From: Datisca glomerata
Taxonomy: Eukaryota; Streptophyta; Magnoliopsida; Cucurbitales; Datiscaceae
Assembly: GCA_003255025.1 (NCBI GenBank)
Contig: QANY01008203.1
Location: 558,001-622,000 of the forward strand
Direction: 5' to 3'
Length of the DNA stretch: 64,000 nt
Shown: positions 11,188 to 23,403 of the stretch, one piece after another
Position numbering within the stretch: the stretch's first letter is position 1
Layout: each line of letters starts with the position of its first letter
The notes under the pieces: generated by a model
What the model was told of the DNA's origin: nothing
What the model saw: the letters and a program-made list of their open reading frames with translations, nothing else
Database searches by the model: none
Made by a program: the position numbers and the translations under genes

Positions 11188-13254
11188 CGTAATTTAAATG
11201 AAAAGGGAGATATGAGTTGAATTGAATCGCCTATAGGTTTAATTAGGAATGATGAATTGATATGAATTATTCATCTGATAATTAAGTTAGATTTTGTGTA
11301 AGTTAGAATGAAATTGTAATAAAACTTATGTTGTTTGAAGCATAAAATGTATGTTGGATATATTTCAAAACAATGACGAAGTTTATGTTATTTTTTCACA
11401 AGTTTTGATTCCCTTAATTACCATGGAGTGTGTAATTAGGAGGTATTTTAGTCTATCTGAGTGCGGTTGTATTATCTTCCAAGTATGTCAGTTCAAAATA
11501 AAAATATATTATTTTCATTTAAATTTTTTTGTCGAATTAATATAGCTGGTTGGAAAATAGCAATGAGAGCTACATAGAATTATTAAGGGAGACATAGATG
11601 AATTAACAACATGGAAAATATCAGTCCAATACAATCATCAGAATGTGGAAGAAACCAGATGGGGGATGTATTTGTTATGAAATAAATTGCCAACACCAAC
11701 AGAGAGAATAGAGCCTGCATGCATGCTTCATTTATTAGATGGGGCAAGTTGTTGAATTTTAGTAGTAACATACAGGCACCAGTTTTTTTAACATGATTTG
11801 TTTCTGTTTTCAAGCATGCTAAATGGGAATACCACTAACCATTTTATTAAACTCTTTCTAGTCAGGATCCCTAATTGTTCAGTGCCTTCCAGCTAGCTGA
11901 GACACCTTCGTTTGGATAAGGTACTTTTATGCAGTTAACTTGAAACTGTATTAGCTTCATTTAAGCCCTTGACGAAGTAATAAGTTTGCTAGCTTCATTT
12001 AAGCCCTTGACGAACTAATAAGTTTGCTAGCTTCTGTGTTTAAGGATGGAATATTATTTTAGTTTATTAGTCGAAAAATACGTGTTTCGTACGTATTAAA
12101 ATAATTTAAAATAAATTTAGAATTTGAAGGTAATATTAAATGTTGAAACAAATATTATTTTTTATAATAATTGTAAAATCTAAATTAAAAGTAAAATAAT
12201 AATAATAATAATACTAAAAATAATAATAATAAATATATTCGTTTGTTTATAATAGTGTTGAAATTGTACAATATATTATTGTTATTTGAATGATATATAA
12301 AAGTACCTTATCTCTCACTTCAGAAAGATTTAGCAGTTTTTTCTTATGATGACCTGGTCGAGAGAGTACGAGACATCAGTGTAAAAGATTGAGTGGGATC
12401 TGTGAGGTTGGTTATAGTAAGGCCTGGCCGGAAAGTGTTCTTGCCTCTATCATTAGCTCGGGTAGTAGCCGTTTCTAGTGTTTCAGTCACCTTTCAATGG
12501 CTCTCTTAATTCTGTGTGAGGAATTGACCTCTTGAGTATGAATCATATTCTTTTTATTCGACAATTTTTAAGATTTTATTATATAAGGAGATAATTTATC
12601 TTATTCAAAAATATTTCTCTCAATTAGTTTGTATGAATTTTTCGATAACATAAATATTACATCATATTAATTTTATAAATGTCTAACGAATAAATTATCA
12701 TTGACTTAAAAATAATCTTAAAATTCATTGAAATTCATCTTTGTGATATTTATGTTTCTAATTATAAATTATTATAACAAACATTTAATTTTATAAACTA
12801 TTTATAAATAAAATATTATTGAATAAAGATTCATATTTCATTATAGCTAATTATATTAAACGACAGAGTGAAATCTCTAAGTTGTACTATATTTTAAGGA
12901 AGCCCGAGAGTAAAAAGAAAAATAAAATTTTTATCTCTTTTAAATCTCTTTCAATATATTAAGATTTGAACTATTGAAATAATTTTTTTTTCCAGTTTTA
13001 GTAGTACATTTGGTCTAAAATATGAGGGAGATGATTTTTAAGGGTAAAATGATAATTCTGATGGAGAATTTCAATATTTATTGTTAGTCAACTTTTCCAA
13101 TCTAGTTTCTCAATAATTCAAAATTTTACAATGGAGTCTTTCGTTTTAGTCGCAGACTTTAAACTTGTAAATTACACATTTTATAATACAAAAAAGGGAA
13201 ATGTACATTAAATCTTGTCAACGAATTACGATCTATAAAATGTTTTGCAATCCT
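11188..13254. other. AT-rich intergenic DNA
   Basis: No gene recognised. A less AT-rich patch at 12340-12540 has no open frame. Simple AAT/TAA repeats occur at 12197-12235. Confidence 0.45.
11952..12033. repeat. 38-bp tandem duplication
   Basis: tagcttcatttaagcccttg starts at 11952 and again at 11990. The two units differ at one visible base (gaagtaa against gaactaa), which suggests a recent slippage duplication. Confidence 0.85.
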
Positions 13255-13304
13255 TTTTTACTTATTCTATTTGTTGTAGCTCAAATCTGTGGAGCATACG
13301 TATC

Positions 13305-13391
13305 ATGGCGTTGGATGATCTCCTGCATAAGAGAGCAGACAAAGACTTCGAGGAAAGTACCAACAAGGGTGGGTTAGAGGGATTTGGGTAA
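13305..13391 (+). pseudogene. Short exon-like ORF upstream of the copia element
   Basis: A 28-codon frame starts ATGGCGTTGG and encodes a charged peptide (MALDDLLHKRADKDFEESTN and on). It follows a pyrimidine-rich tract ending TGTAG, a plausible splice acceptor, and contains AAGG/GTGGGT, a possible donor, near 13365. GC content is above the flanks. No family recognised; it may be an isolated exon of a decayed gene or chance. Confidence 0.2.
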
Positions 13392-13782
13392 AATATTTGG
13401 TAGGCCAAGCTGAACTTAACTTGTCTAAAATTACGAAAATATAGTTACTCTTATATGATGGTGGATTGTTTCAACTTTTTACTTTTTTTTCTAATCATAC
13501 TTGTAAACAGGTATTCTTTTTAGCTTTACTAATTTATTTTCTTTGGTTTTATTTACTGACTCTTTGTAATTTATATTAATAATATATTAGTTTTGATTAG
13601 ATGATAAAGGCACGAAAGAGATGTCAGTTTAGGGTGAGATGTTCTTATACATCTACTAATTCCCTTCCCCTACAACTTTATTCAAAAAAAAAAGTTGGTC
13701 TTAACTTGCTCGCGTGTTGACATGTTGTTGTGTAGTGTTGTATTTCTTAAGGAATGACTGACATGGGCAAGGACCTTCTTAT

Positions 13783-14045
13783 TGTAAAGGGATAAATAAT
13801 ATTTTATTATTTACCTTTTCTTTCTATTTTTTATTTTAGGTTAGTTTAGTTAGGATAACTTGACACTTGTTATCCTAACTAATATTGTTTTAGTTATTGT
13901 ATTCCGTAAATATCTGTTGGGTTGGTATTTTCGAGGTTAATGAATAATATACAGTTCTCTCTATTGAAGCTCTCTTTCTTGCTCTCTCTTCGTCTTGCTT
14001 TCTCTCTTATCTTCACCTTCTTTCAGTTTTCCTTTAATCTTCTCA
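13783..14045 (+). repeat. 5' LTR of the copia element at 13783
   Basis: 263 bp, TG...CA, directly followed by the primer-binding site. It matches 20936-21198 apart from about 24 substitutions. CT-rich U5 text occupies the last 90 bp. Confidence 0.92.
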
Positions 14046-14059
14046 TGGTATCAGAGCCC
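14046..14059 (+). promoter_or_regulatory. tRNA-Met-type primer-binding site
   Basis: TGGTATCAGAGCCC immediately after the LTR is the standard initiator-tRNA-Met primer site of plant copia elements, where minus-strand DNA synthesis would begin. Confidence 0.9.
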
Positions 14060-14079
14060 TTAAGAACACACATTCATTA

Positions 14080-15003
14080 ATGGTTAATCCTCTTTCTTCA
14101 AATTTTCTTCTATCAAACATTTGTAATATGATTTATATCAGAATAGATTCCTCAAATTTCATTCTATGGAAGTTCCAAATCTCTGCAATCCTCAAAGCCC
14201 ACGGTTTATTTGAGTTTATTGATGGGTCTAATTCTTGCCCTGCACAGTTTCTTGAAGATGACAAAGGGGAACTCAAAACTAAGGTCAACCCTCAGTTCAC
14301 TGCATGGATCAAGTAAGATCAGGCCATGATGACTCTCATTAATGCCACGCTATCGCAGTCTGCTCTTTCTTGCGTCATCAGTTGCAAAACCAGTCACGGA
14401 GCTTGGGCTTCTCTCGAACGAAGGTTTTCTTCCCTTACCCGCTCTAATGTTCTGACTCTTAAATCTGAACTACAATATATCACTAAGAAAGGGAATGGAA
14501 CTGTGGATGATTACGTGCAAAGAATTAAAAGTGCACGTGATAAACTCGATGATGTCTATGTTTCAATTGAAGACGAAGACATTCTGCTCTATACTTTGAA
14601 TGGCCTCTCTTCTGAATATGGAGCTTTTAAAACCTCCATTCGTACAAGATCTGAGCCTCTACATCTTGAAGAATTGCATGTTCTATTGAAAGCTGAAGAA
14701 CAATCCATGTCTGAACAATCCAACAAGCATGAATCACAAATGCAGAACATAGCTTTAATGGCAAACACATCTCGGGGAGGCAATAATCAAAGGAGCCATG
14801 GACGTTTTCAATCTAATAGAGGAGGTTGTGGTAACAATTTTGGCTCAACAAAATCGTTCTCCAATCAAGGAAATAACCAAGGCAGATCTAATTCTGGTTC
14901 TGGTTTGCTTCCCTTTCCAAACTCATCTTTTACTCAATTTTCTTCTAATAGTTCTTCTATCTTTCAAAGTGACCAGAGACCACGATGTCAAATCAGTTCC
15001 TAA
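14080..15003 (+). pseudogene. Copia gag, broken by a nonsense codon
   Basis: Gag would form the particle and bind the element's RNA. The frame runs from ATG at 14080, stops at TAA 14314-14316 (…AWIK*DQ…, where CAA is usual), and stays in frame from 14326 to 15003. The LWKFQI motif, the central gag (UBN2-type) region and a Gly/Asn/Arg-rich tail are visible. The zinc knuckle begins CQI at the end, where a frameshift near 14995 disrupts it. Confidence 0.88.
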
Positions 15004-15084
15004 CAAGGTCACACATCCATTGATTGCTTCCACCACATGAATTATGCATACTAAGGGAGGCATCCTCATGCCAAGCTTGCAGCC

Positions 15085-16685
15085 ATGGCAGCCTCATATT
15101 CTGGATCCCAATCAGAAGCAAACAAAATAAATTCTTTGATAACCGATACTGGATGCAATGTCCATCTCGCAAATGAACTTTCAAACATGTCTACCTCACA
15201 AACCTGCAATGGTGAGGACTCAGTTACCATAGGAAATGGGCAACCTTTAGACATCTCTCACTCGAGTTCAGGTCAATTCTTTACCAATTCAAAAGTTTTT
15301 AATCTTAACAACATTCTTTGTGTGCCTCAATTATCTGCTAATTTACTGAGCGTTAACCAATTCTGTAAAGATCACAATTGCTCATTTACCTTTGATGCTG
15401 GCATGTTTTTTATCTAGGATAAAACTTCTGGGAGGATTCTCTTCATAGTACTAGTAAAGATGGCATGTATCCTCTTTCTAGTAATGTCAAAGATTCTGTA
15501 TCACATCTGTCCACCCTAAATATAGCTTTTCTTGGTAGTAAAGTTTCTAGTTTCCTTTGGCATAATAGGCTAGGACATCCTTCAGATTATGTTCTACATA
15601 GAGCGAATGTTCCTTTCAATTCTTATAAGGCATGCATGTGTACAAGTTGTATCAAGGGCAAGATGACCAAGCTTCCATTTTCTTTGTCTCATACTATTAC
15701 ACATAGTCATCTAGAACTGTTACATAGTGATGTTTGGGGCCCTACTTCTATTGTTTCTATTAAAGGATATAAATACTATGTTTCTTTCATTGAAAATACA
15801 AGCAAGTATACTTGGATTTTTCCTCTTTGCCTTAAATCTAAAGTACCTACTGTGTTTAAAACTTTCTTACCATTTGTAGAAAATCTATTGTCTTCTAAAC
15901 TTAAGATATTCATAACTGACGGTGCAGGTGAATTTAACAATACATTTTTGACTAATTTTCTTGCTTCAAAAGATATACAACATCACTTAACTTGTCAATG
16001 TACCACTGAACAAAATGGAGTAGCTAAACGTAAATATAGACATATAGTAGAAATTACTCTTAGTATGATGATTAATGCATCTGTTCCATTATATTTCTGG
16101 TTTCTTTCCTTTTTGCCGTTGTCTTTTTAATAAACAGGTTACCTTCTCCTACATTAAACAACATTTCTCCCTATGAAAGGCTCTTTGGTAAGCTCCCTGA
16201 TTATTCCTCTTTAAAAGTTTTTGGGTGTGCTTGCTATCCTCTTCTTAAACCATATAACACTTATAAATTACAACCCAAATCTTCACAACATGTATTCTTA
16301 GGTTATTCTCTTCATTCAACAGGCTATATTTGTTACAATCCTTCAAGTAAAAATATGCATATTTCAAGACATGTTATTTTTTATGAGACTTCTTTTCCTT
16401 TTGTTGAATCTCCTAGTTCTGAGTCTGCCTTGTCTTCTAAACAGGTTTCCAACGATTATCTATCTTTTTTACTGTGTAATATGCAAAATTCTACTACTTC
16501 ACATATTGATATTGATTCTACCTTAGATGCTCTTGACTCTACTGCTACTACTTGCACTAATAATATGCAATATGCTCCTTCTATCTCTAATATTTCTGCA
16601 TCTCAATTTTTTGATTTTGTTGCTTCCACTAATGCTTCAAGTAGTTCTGGCTCTGTTATAAATAATAACAACATGCATCCTATAC
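15085..16685 (+). pseudogene. Copia protease-integrase remnant, catalytic Glu lost
   Basis: The frame resumes with the aspartic-protease motif ITDTG (about 15136), stops at TAG 15415-15417, and continues with the integrase zinc region WHNRLGHPS...CTSCIKGK and the core. The first Asp is in LLHSDVWG and the second in FITDGAGEF. The catalytic Glu of the NGVAER motif is replaced by Lys (NGVAKRKY, about 16018), which alone would inactivate DNA joining. A frameshift near 16100 shifts the C-terminal part, which reads on (INRLPSP, HVFLGY) to HPILT at 16685, where the gypsy LTR interrupts it. Confidence 0.88.
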
Positions 16686-17865
16686 TGACGAGTGTATTTT
16701 ACACTCATATTTTAGATAATCTCTAACATTATATTTGTTAGTTCTTTTAGATTTATTGATTAATTTATGTATATTTTTGTTTCTATTTTGTAGGTTTGAT
16801 ATTCAATTGCATTTGGATTGATTTGGAAGTCAAAAATACAAAAAAAATCACAAAAAGAACAGAACTGGGTAGGAGGGCCAGCATCACGATGGTGGCTGTA
16901 CAGAACGCCAGCGCCGCGACGCTGGCACGAAGTATAGATAGACAAAACATCAGTGCTGCGATGCGTGACACTGGTGCGATAACATTTTTCAGGTTTTTCT
17001 CTCCTTTTGTATCCTTATCGAACCCTAGTATATCAAGGGAATATTTTCGGTCTTCTGTGGACTTTTTGGACAGGGGAGGTAGAGGAGAAAGCTTTTTGGA
17101 GAGAAAACGAAGATGAATCCAACCGGGAGATGGATCTCAACTTCAATTCATCCTCAAATCTAGTTTTTTCTTCTCTTTTCCTCTACGTTCATGAATATTA
17201 TTAGGATATCTTCTTATTCTAGTATGTTGTAATTTTTTTATCTAAAGCTACGATGTAGCCAAACCATGATTGTTCATTAGTTTTGATTTTTAATATAATC
17301 TGTTTTTAATGCTTGTGATTGTCTGGCCAACTATTGCATGATTTTAGATTTAATTCTGAGGCTGAGAAGTGATGATTAAACATGCTCTTTATTTATAACA
17401 CTATTAGAATTTTGTAAGTTAGAGATAAATTTGAATCTAATGTAGCAACTATAATTTCTTGTGCTTAATGAGTTTCATTATATTGAATCTTGACAGATAT
17501 GTACTATTCATATTTTTTATTTATTATTATCATTGCTTGATATAGATTGATAATTATATTAGAGAAATTCGCTATCAATGTTCTAAATAAATGTTAATTG
17601 ATTGAAAATTGGAATTTAGAGCATGTGTTGTTTTGGTGAAATTGAAAACCCTGGAATTTTTAACTATTCAAATATTATCTTTATCAAATCTTTATCATTT
17701 TAGTTTAATTAAAAATCTTAATTTTTCATCATTCTCAATTAGAATTAAGGTTTAGTTCATTTTAATTATTAATATCAATCAATTCTGTGGGCGATACTCT
17801 ATTTTCATAGAAATTTATTACTTGACAACGATAGTGTACACTTATACTATAGAATAATCGTAACA
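16686..17865 (+). repeat. 5' LTR of the nested gypsy element
   Basis: Begins TGACGAGTGTATTTTACACT, right after copia codons, and ends GTAACA before agtttttgacgctgttgccg. About 1180 bp. A GC-richer patch lies at 16860-17100. No second copy is in the window, so its age cannot be judged from LTR divergence. Confidence 0.75.
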
Positions 17866-17871
17866 AGTTTT

Positions 17872-17892
17872 TGACGCTGTTGCCGGGAATTG
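17872..17892 (+). promoter_or_regulatory. Gypsy primer-binding-site region
   Basis: tgacgctgttgccgggaatt is a decayed form of the TGGCGCCGTTGCCGGGGA stretch that follows the 5' LTR in many plant gypsy elements. At least two transitions are visible. Confidence 0.75.
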
Positions 17893-18110
17893 ATTTTGTT
17901 TATTAATATTGGAGTTAAATATTCTTAATTTTAATTCATGTTAATTTTTTTATTTAGGGTTGTTTACTATTGTAAATTTTCAGGTATTTTCTAAGGTGTA
18001 TGAGAAAATTTGGAAGCGAAAATTTGACTCCCATAAATTTAGAAATTGAGCGAATGTGCCGTCGTAATATAAAAGTGAGGAGAGAAGCTTCTAAAGAACC
18101 TTAAGAAACC

Positions 18111-18992
18111 ATGGAAGACGTTCGAGAAAATACTGAAATCGTGAACAACCAAATAAATCGGACAATTCGAGAGTATGCAATGCCAGTTGTTAATGAGGCT
18201 GCATCAGCCATTCAACGCCCTGCTATTAATGTCAACAATTTTGAGATTAAGCTAGCTATCATTCAAATGATACAAGTAAATCAGTTCAGTGGTCTACCTA
18301 ACGATGATCCAAACGTCTACGTAGCAACATTTCTCAAAAATTGTCAGACATTCAAGCACAATAATGTCTCATCTAATGCAATTAGGCTGAGACTATTCTC
18401 ATTCTCACTTCGGGTTAAGGCAAAGAGTTGGTTGAACTCACTACTTGGAATAGTCTCTCTGAGAAATTTCTGACAACATGATATGGAGTCTCTTTATGAA
18501 GCATGAGAGAGGTTTAAAGAGATGTTGAGAGGATGCCCATATCATGGACTACCTGGTTGGCTGCAAGTTCAAACTTTTTACAATGGTTTGAGAAATTCAA
18601 CAAGGTCGCTAGTGGATGTAGTAACATGAGGTGCTTTGATGGGTAAAACACATGAGGATACTTATGCCTTACTAGAAGAAATTTCTGCTAAAGCTTATCA
18701 ATGGCCAACTGAGCGTAATGTACTAAGAAAGACTAATGGAGTTCATGGTGTAGATGCATTTACTACCCTCACAGCTCAAATAGCTACACTTTCAAAGCAA
18801 TTTAGCTCTTTCACTGCCAATGCTAGTGCAGTTCATACGACCCAGGAAGTTTGTGAATTATGTAATAGACCTCATTCTAGCACTGAATGTCAAGCTAGAA
18901 ATCCATTTGCTCATTCTCAGTCTGAACAAGTTAACTTTGCTGGGAACTACAATAGGCATAGCAATCCATTCTCCAACACCTACAATCAATGA
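18111..18992 (+). pseudogene. Gypsy gag with stops and internal deletion
   Basis: The first part (18111-18473) carries the retrotransposon gag signature NNFEIKLAIIQMIQ, then FSGLPNDDPN and RLRLFSFSLRVKAKSWLNSL. The sequence then skips the expected linker, hits TGA 18471-18473, and continues MESLYEA*ERFKEMLRGCPY and FYNGLRN to another stop (18627-18629) before the 18636-18992 frame. That last piece holds a Cys-rich stretch CELCNRPHSSTEC, the probable RNA-binding knuckle, and ends in an Asn/Ser-rich tail. Several stops make it a fossil. Confidence 0.85.
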
Positions 18993-19162
18993 TAGATAAA
19001 TCAGCACAATTTCTCATGGAAGAATAGTCAGAAAGTGATTAATCCACCAAGTACAACTCAGCCTCGGTTTCAGCCTTAACAACCTAAAATTTCTCTGGAA
19101 GATGTTATTGCCCAGCTCACAGTTAATACTACTCAATTTATGGAAAGAACGGATGTTACACT

Positions 19163-19275
19163 TTAGAGGCAAGAGACAAGTATTCAGAGGCAAGAGACAA
19201 GTATTCAGAGGCAAGAGACAAGTATTCAGAGGCAAGAGACCAGTATTCAGAGGCAAGAAACCAGTATTCAGAGTC
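19163..19275 (+). repeat. 21-bp coding-phase minisatellite
   Basis: Five near-identical units agaggcaagagacaagtatt repeat every 21 bp. In the gag frame each unit encodes a Gln/Glu/Thr-rich heptad (QRQETSI), so the array lengthened the gag-protease linker without shifting frame. Confidence 0.85.
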
Positions 19276-19610
19276 AAGCTGCATCGATTAGGAATTCATA
19301 GCTTCAAATGGATCAACTTTCAGAAATACTCACACAAAGACCATAAGGTTCTCTACCGAGCAATATCGAAAGGAATCTAAAAGAACAAGTAAACGACATT
19401 ACTCTTCGCGGTGGCAAGGAGTTAGCACAACCTCATAAAGCCACTATTAAAATTTTTTAGCCAATTGAAGTAGAAGCTGAGACAATGGATGATGACCTTG
19501 CTAAGAGCTCGGAAAAGAAGAAAGGTAAGCCTAAGTCAAATCTCTATCATGATAATCCTCCACCATATGTTCCACCTATTCCATACCCATAGCCGTTCCA
19601 AAAGTAGAAT

Positions 19611-20210
19611 TTGAACAAGCAATTTTCTAAGTTTCTTTATGTATTTAGGAAACTACATATAAGGATCCCTTTTGTTGATGCTTTGGAACAAATTCTAAGC
19701 TATGTCAAATTCATGAAGGATATTCTCTCAAACAAGAGAAAGCTAGAGGAGTATGAGATAGTTTCACTTAATAAGGAGTGTAGTGCTATCTTGCAGAATA
19801 AATTACCTCTGAAATTAAAAGACCCTAGGAGTTGTACTATTACTTGCACCATCGGGAATTCATATTTTGAAAAGGCTTTATGTGATCTTAGGGCTGGTAT
19901 CAATTTTATGTCGTATTAAGTTTACAAGAAGCTAGGTCTTGGAGAAGCTAAGTCCACGACGATATCCTTACAGTTAGCTGATTGGTCTATCATATATCCA
20001 TTGTAGATTATTGAGGATGTTTTGATAAAAGTGGATAATTTTATCTTTCCAGTTGATTTTATTGTAATTGACATGGAGGAAAACCAATAAATTCCAATTA
20101 TTCTTAGTAGACATGTTTTAGCTACGAGAAGAACTCTCATTGATGTGTAAAAAGGGGAACTTATTCTGCGAATGCAAGATGATTAACTAATTTTTAATGT
20201 CTTCAAAGCA
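19611..20210 (+). pseudogene. Gypsy protease region
   Basis: Frame 19611-19919 encodes the linker and aspartic-protease start (CTIGNSYFEKALCDLRAG). The usual active-site context DLGAS reads DLRAG, so the Gly after Asp-Leu is Arg. Downstream text still reads YKKLGLGEAKSTTISLQLAD, KVDNFIFPVDFIVIDMEENQ and LIDV, with stops at 19917, 20004, 20088 and 20148. The enzyme would have cut gag-pol; it cannot function here. Confidence 0.8.
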
Positions 20211-20784
20211 ACCAAACACCCAAATGATATGAATAGTTGTTTGCAGGTGGATAATGCGGAATTTGGAGAAGATAAACCTAGACACCTATCATTTATTGAA
20301 AAATCATCGGTGTTAGACCTCCACCTTTAGTACATCTTTATGGGAGAAGCATCCACTTTGCATGTCATTATCTCTGTTTCGTTAAATAGTGAATAAGAAG
20401 ACAAGCTGTTGAGGGTTTTGAGAGAGAGCAACAAATGGTCTTAGACTGATAAATTTCTGACACAAAAGGAATTCTAAAGTCAGTGAATAACGGGTGAAGC
20501 CTAGACGATCATTATGTATGGTTGAAGACATTAAAACAAGCACTACCAGGAGACAACCCGATTATATTTCTGTTATTTCATTTTTTTAGTTTTTTTTTAA
20601 TTTTCTTTTGCTTATTTTATTATTGTTTTTCTTCTGATTTTTATAAAAAAAAAACTATGGATGAATTTGGCTCATTCATCACTTTCCTCTCAGTTGGAGA
20701 TAATAAGAACAATGCAGAGACAAATGAGAATGATAGCTCATGGATGAGCAAAATACAGAGAAATTGATTACTACTTTATTCGGG

Positions 20785-20928
20785 AAAGTGGTTCGAAAGG
20801 ATCTTATTGTGAGTTATGTCTGCTCAAGAGATCAATTAGCAGACATATTTACCAAAGATTTGTCTTTCAATATGTTTAATTCTTTACGGATCAAACTACT
20901 GCTTAGTTATTCCTTATCATCAGTTTGA
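20785..20928 (+). pseudogene. Copia RNase H C-terminal remnant
   Basis: KDLIVSYVCSRDQLADIFTK is the conserved end of copia RNase H. It belongs to the outer copia element, because the 3' LTR follows at 20936 after a purine tract (ttgagggaggc). Everything between the integrase and this tail is lost. Confidence 0.85.
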
Positions 20929-20935
20929 GGGAGGC

Positions 20936-21198
20936 TGTAAAGGAATAAATAATGTTTTATTATTTATCTTTCCTTCCTATTTTTTATTTGAAGTTAGTTC
21001 AGTTAGGATAACTTGACACTTGTTATCCTAACTAATATTGTCTTAGTTATTGTATTCCATAAATATTTGTAGGGTTGATCTTTTCGAGGTTAATGAATAA
21101 TATACAGTTATCTTTCTTGAAGCTCTCTTTCTTGCTCTCTCTTCCTCGTGCTTTCTCTCTGATCTTTATATTCTTTTAGTTTTCCTTTAATCTTCTCA
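20936..21198 (+). repeat. 3' LTR of the copia element at 13783
   Basis: 263 bp, same ends as the 5' LTR, followed by CTTGT, the one-mismatch partner of CTTAT at 13778-13782. Confidence 0.92.
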
Positions 21199-21203
21199 CT
21201 TGT

Positions 21204-22179
21204 GAAAGTTTCAAAACAATATATAAAGTGGTGTTTTATTTAAATGAATGGAATGGAATAGAAATACTAATGAAAATAGAAAATTGAAGTATATGATCCC
21301 TAAAGAGAATGAAATGTGGGACGAAACATGAATTATAAATGGGATGATGATTATATGAAGGAGATATTAGGAATAGCAATTAACTTACACATGCGAAAAT
21401 TGTTTCATTTTCGAGCAATATAAATTAGAAACTATTTACGAGGAATTTTACATTGAATTTTCATTCCATTCAATTGAACTAAACTCTAAACGTAAAAGAA
21501 AATATAATGGCTGGGTGGCTGCATTTATGTGACAAGGCGGGTCTTAAATAAAACATATGATGCTCGGTGATGATTGGTGAATGATATTTTTAAATCATTA
21601 AATAGCTTCATCCATGAAGTTAGACATTAAAAATTAGACCGATTGGGGAGCCATAGGATTAAAGGCCAGTTTGGATTGCTGCAGCTTCGTTAAAAATCAT
21701 TGTTAGTTGTGCTATAAAAATAATTAGCTAAAGGAGAAAGCAGTTAGCTGTTTAGTGAATATGCTTCTAAAAAATCATTGTATATTTAAATTAAAAATGA
21801 ATTCAATTTTTCTCAAATTAATACATTTTTCAATAGTAGATATATGAAAACATCGTACAAATGTTTTTGTCTGAACATCTAATAAGAATAAATAATGCTT
21901 TTAATTCTTTAAAAAATTACTTACATATAACCTAAGTAGAAATATTTTTTCAACTAAAATATAGAAATAAATAGCAATATAGAAGAACCATTATAAGAAA
22001 TTGAAAGATCAATTCGTTCTTATAAATACAGAAGATTTTATAAGAGTCGGTTTTTAAAAGCTACTCTTTCACTGCTTTTAAAAACTGATGCAGAAAAGCA
22101 AAAAATGATTACATAATCTATTTAAAATGAGGTTTACCAAACACATAAAACTGCTTAAATTATTGTAAAATCACTTTTA
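21204..22179. other. AT-rich DNA with a possible short MITE
   Basis: No gene seen. ggccagtttggattgctgca near 21664 and the inverse-type taccaaacacataaaactgc near 22135 look like the ends of a roughly 480-bp MITE, but the repeats are too degenerate to fix its borders. Confidence 0.35.
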
Positions 22180-23403
22180 TCTATACTATATATAAAAGTA
22201 TAGAAGTTTGAGAAATATTTTTGGACAGTATTACCCCCAATTATTTTTTAAATTTCTTACATTAGCCTTAAAATGTATTTATTATAACAATTATCCATAT
22301 GAAATTTTCTATTTTGTATTTATTATCTCAATTATTTATATGAACAGTTTTTTTAACTATTTTATATTTATTATCTCAATTAATCATATGAAAAGTTTTT
22401 TATAACTATTTTGTTTAAATCATCTGTATAGATGTTTTATCCTCACTTTTAACCCAAAATCTTAAAAAACTAATTGCAAGCAAAAATAAGTCTCAAATTA
22501 ACCCAATAATTATTTTTAGTTATTTTTGTGGGCTTCTTAATCTACAAGCATAAAAAATAAAAAGAAAAAAGAAAATTTCATTTAGCGGGAGGAATCTATA
22601 AACTTTATATCAATAACTATTTAGCTTATCTTACTATATATAACTTTATCCTCACTTTAGCAATAAAGTTTTTAAATTATCTCTGAACTTATTATAGTAA
22701 TTAAGTTTTTTAATTAATTTTTTAATGGATAGTGTCTTTTTATTAAGTTTCATACTTAAATTTAATTAATTTTTTAATGGATAGTGTCTTTTATTTAAGT
22801 CACATACTTAATTGCTCTGTTTACATTATATTTTACAATAGAAATATGATTATGTAACAATATTATACATAATATATAACAACGATACATAGTGAATAAA
22901 CAAAAATCTTAAATAAATTTGATAAAAAACAAAAATAATTTATAATTAAAACTGAGTACAATGTAGTAATTTACATATTGATTATCTTAAGTATTTTTTT
23001 CTAAATCTTGAGAAAATAGCTACCGTGATCTTATAAATTTTTATAACTATTATTAGTAAATAAAAAAAATTATAAATTGTCATGGTAGTTATCATAACTC
23101 TTACCATTATTATTTTGTACTTGAATTAAAGAGAAAAAGAACATAATTCCATAGTCTTACAATCTTTTTATTTAACTTTTATAGCCGTCATATATTTCAA
23201 TGGGCACTGAACTAATCAACTTCCTGTATCATAATCAAATGTATGATAGCAATATTTACAAGTGAACGACTATCTTATTTGAAGTTTTTTTATTTATTAA
23301 ATTAACTTCACAATAAAATGCATATATTAAGAAAAAATTTATATATAATAATTGAATTATAAAATTTTATATTCATGTACAATGCACGTTTAAATAAATT
23401 AGT
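22180..23403 (+). mobile_element. Helitron-like non-autonomous element
   Basis: The 5' end reads TCTATACTATATATAAAAGT after A, the classic plant Helitron start. The 3' end near 23403 has a small palindrome (gtacaatgcacgt) and then TTAGT, a one-base variant of the CTAGT terminus. There is no coding content. A second similar start near 22632 suggests nesting or an internal repeat. The altered terminus lowers confidence. Confidence 0.4.

Larger units (their letters stand above)
16686..20780 (+). mobile_element. Truncated Ty3-gypsy element nested in the copia element
   Basis: A gypsy 5' LTR (16686-17865) is followed by a primer-site region (17872-17892), gag, a repeat-rich linker and protease. 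Reverse transcriptase, RNase H and integrase are missing. Near 20320 the text jumps to the segment that follows pol in such elements (ggagacaacccg near 20550). No 3' LTR is present, and copia RNase H sequence resumes by about 20785. The gypsy element inserted in the copia coding region, and later deletions removed the 3' part of the gypsy element and most of copia RT. The right boundary is approximate. Confidence 0.8.
13783..21198 (+). mobile_element. Old Ty1-copia element with nested gypsy insertion
   Basis: Two 263-bp LTRs (13783-14045 and 20936-21198) both begin TGTAAAGG and end TCTTCTCA. The flanks are CTTAT and CTTGT, a 5-bp target duplication with one change. A primer-binding site TGGTATCAGAGCCC follows the left LTR, and a purine tract precedes the right one. 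By hand count the LTRs differ at about 24 positions, so the insertion is old. Gag and integrase remain, but reverse transcriptase is gone and the interior holds a truncated gypsy element from 16686. The gag resembles the Ale/Retrofit-type copia lineage. Confidence 0.92.

Noticed and set aside
14589..14783. Reverse-strand ORF of 64 codons over copia gag
   Set aside because: It is antisense to a recognisable gag frame and has no family signature; a shadow.
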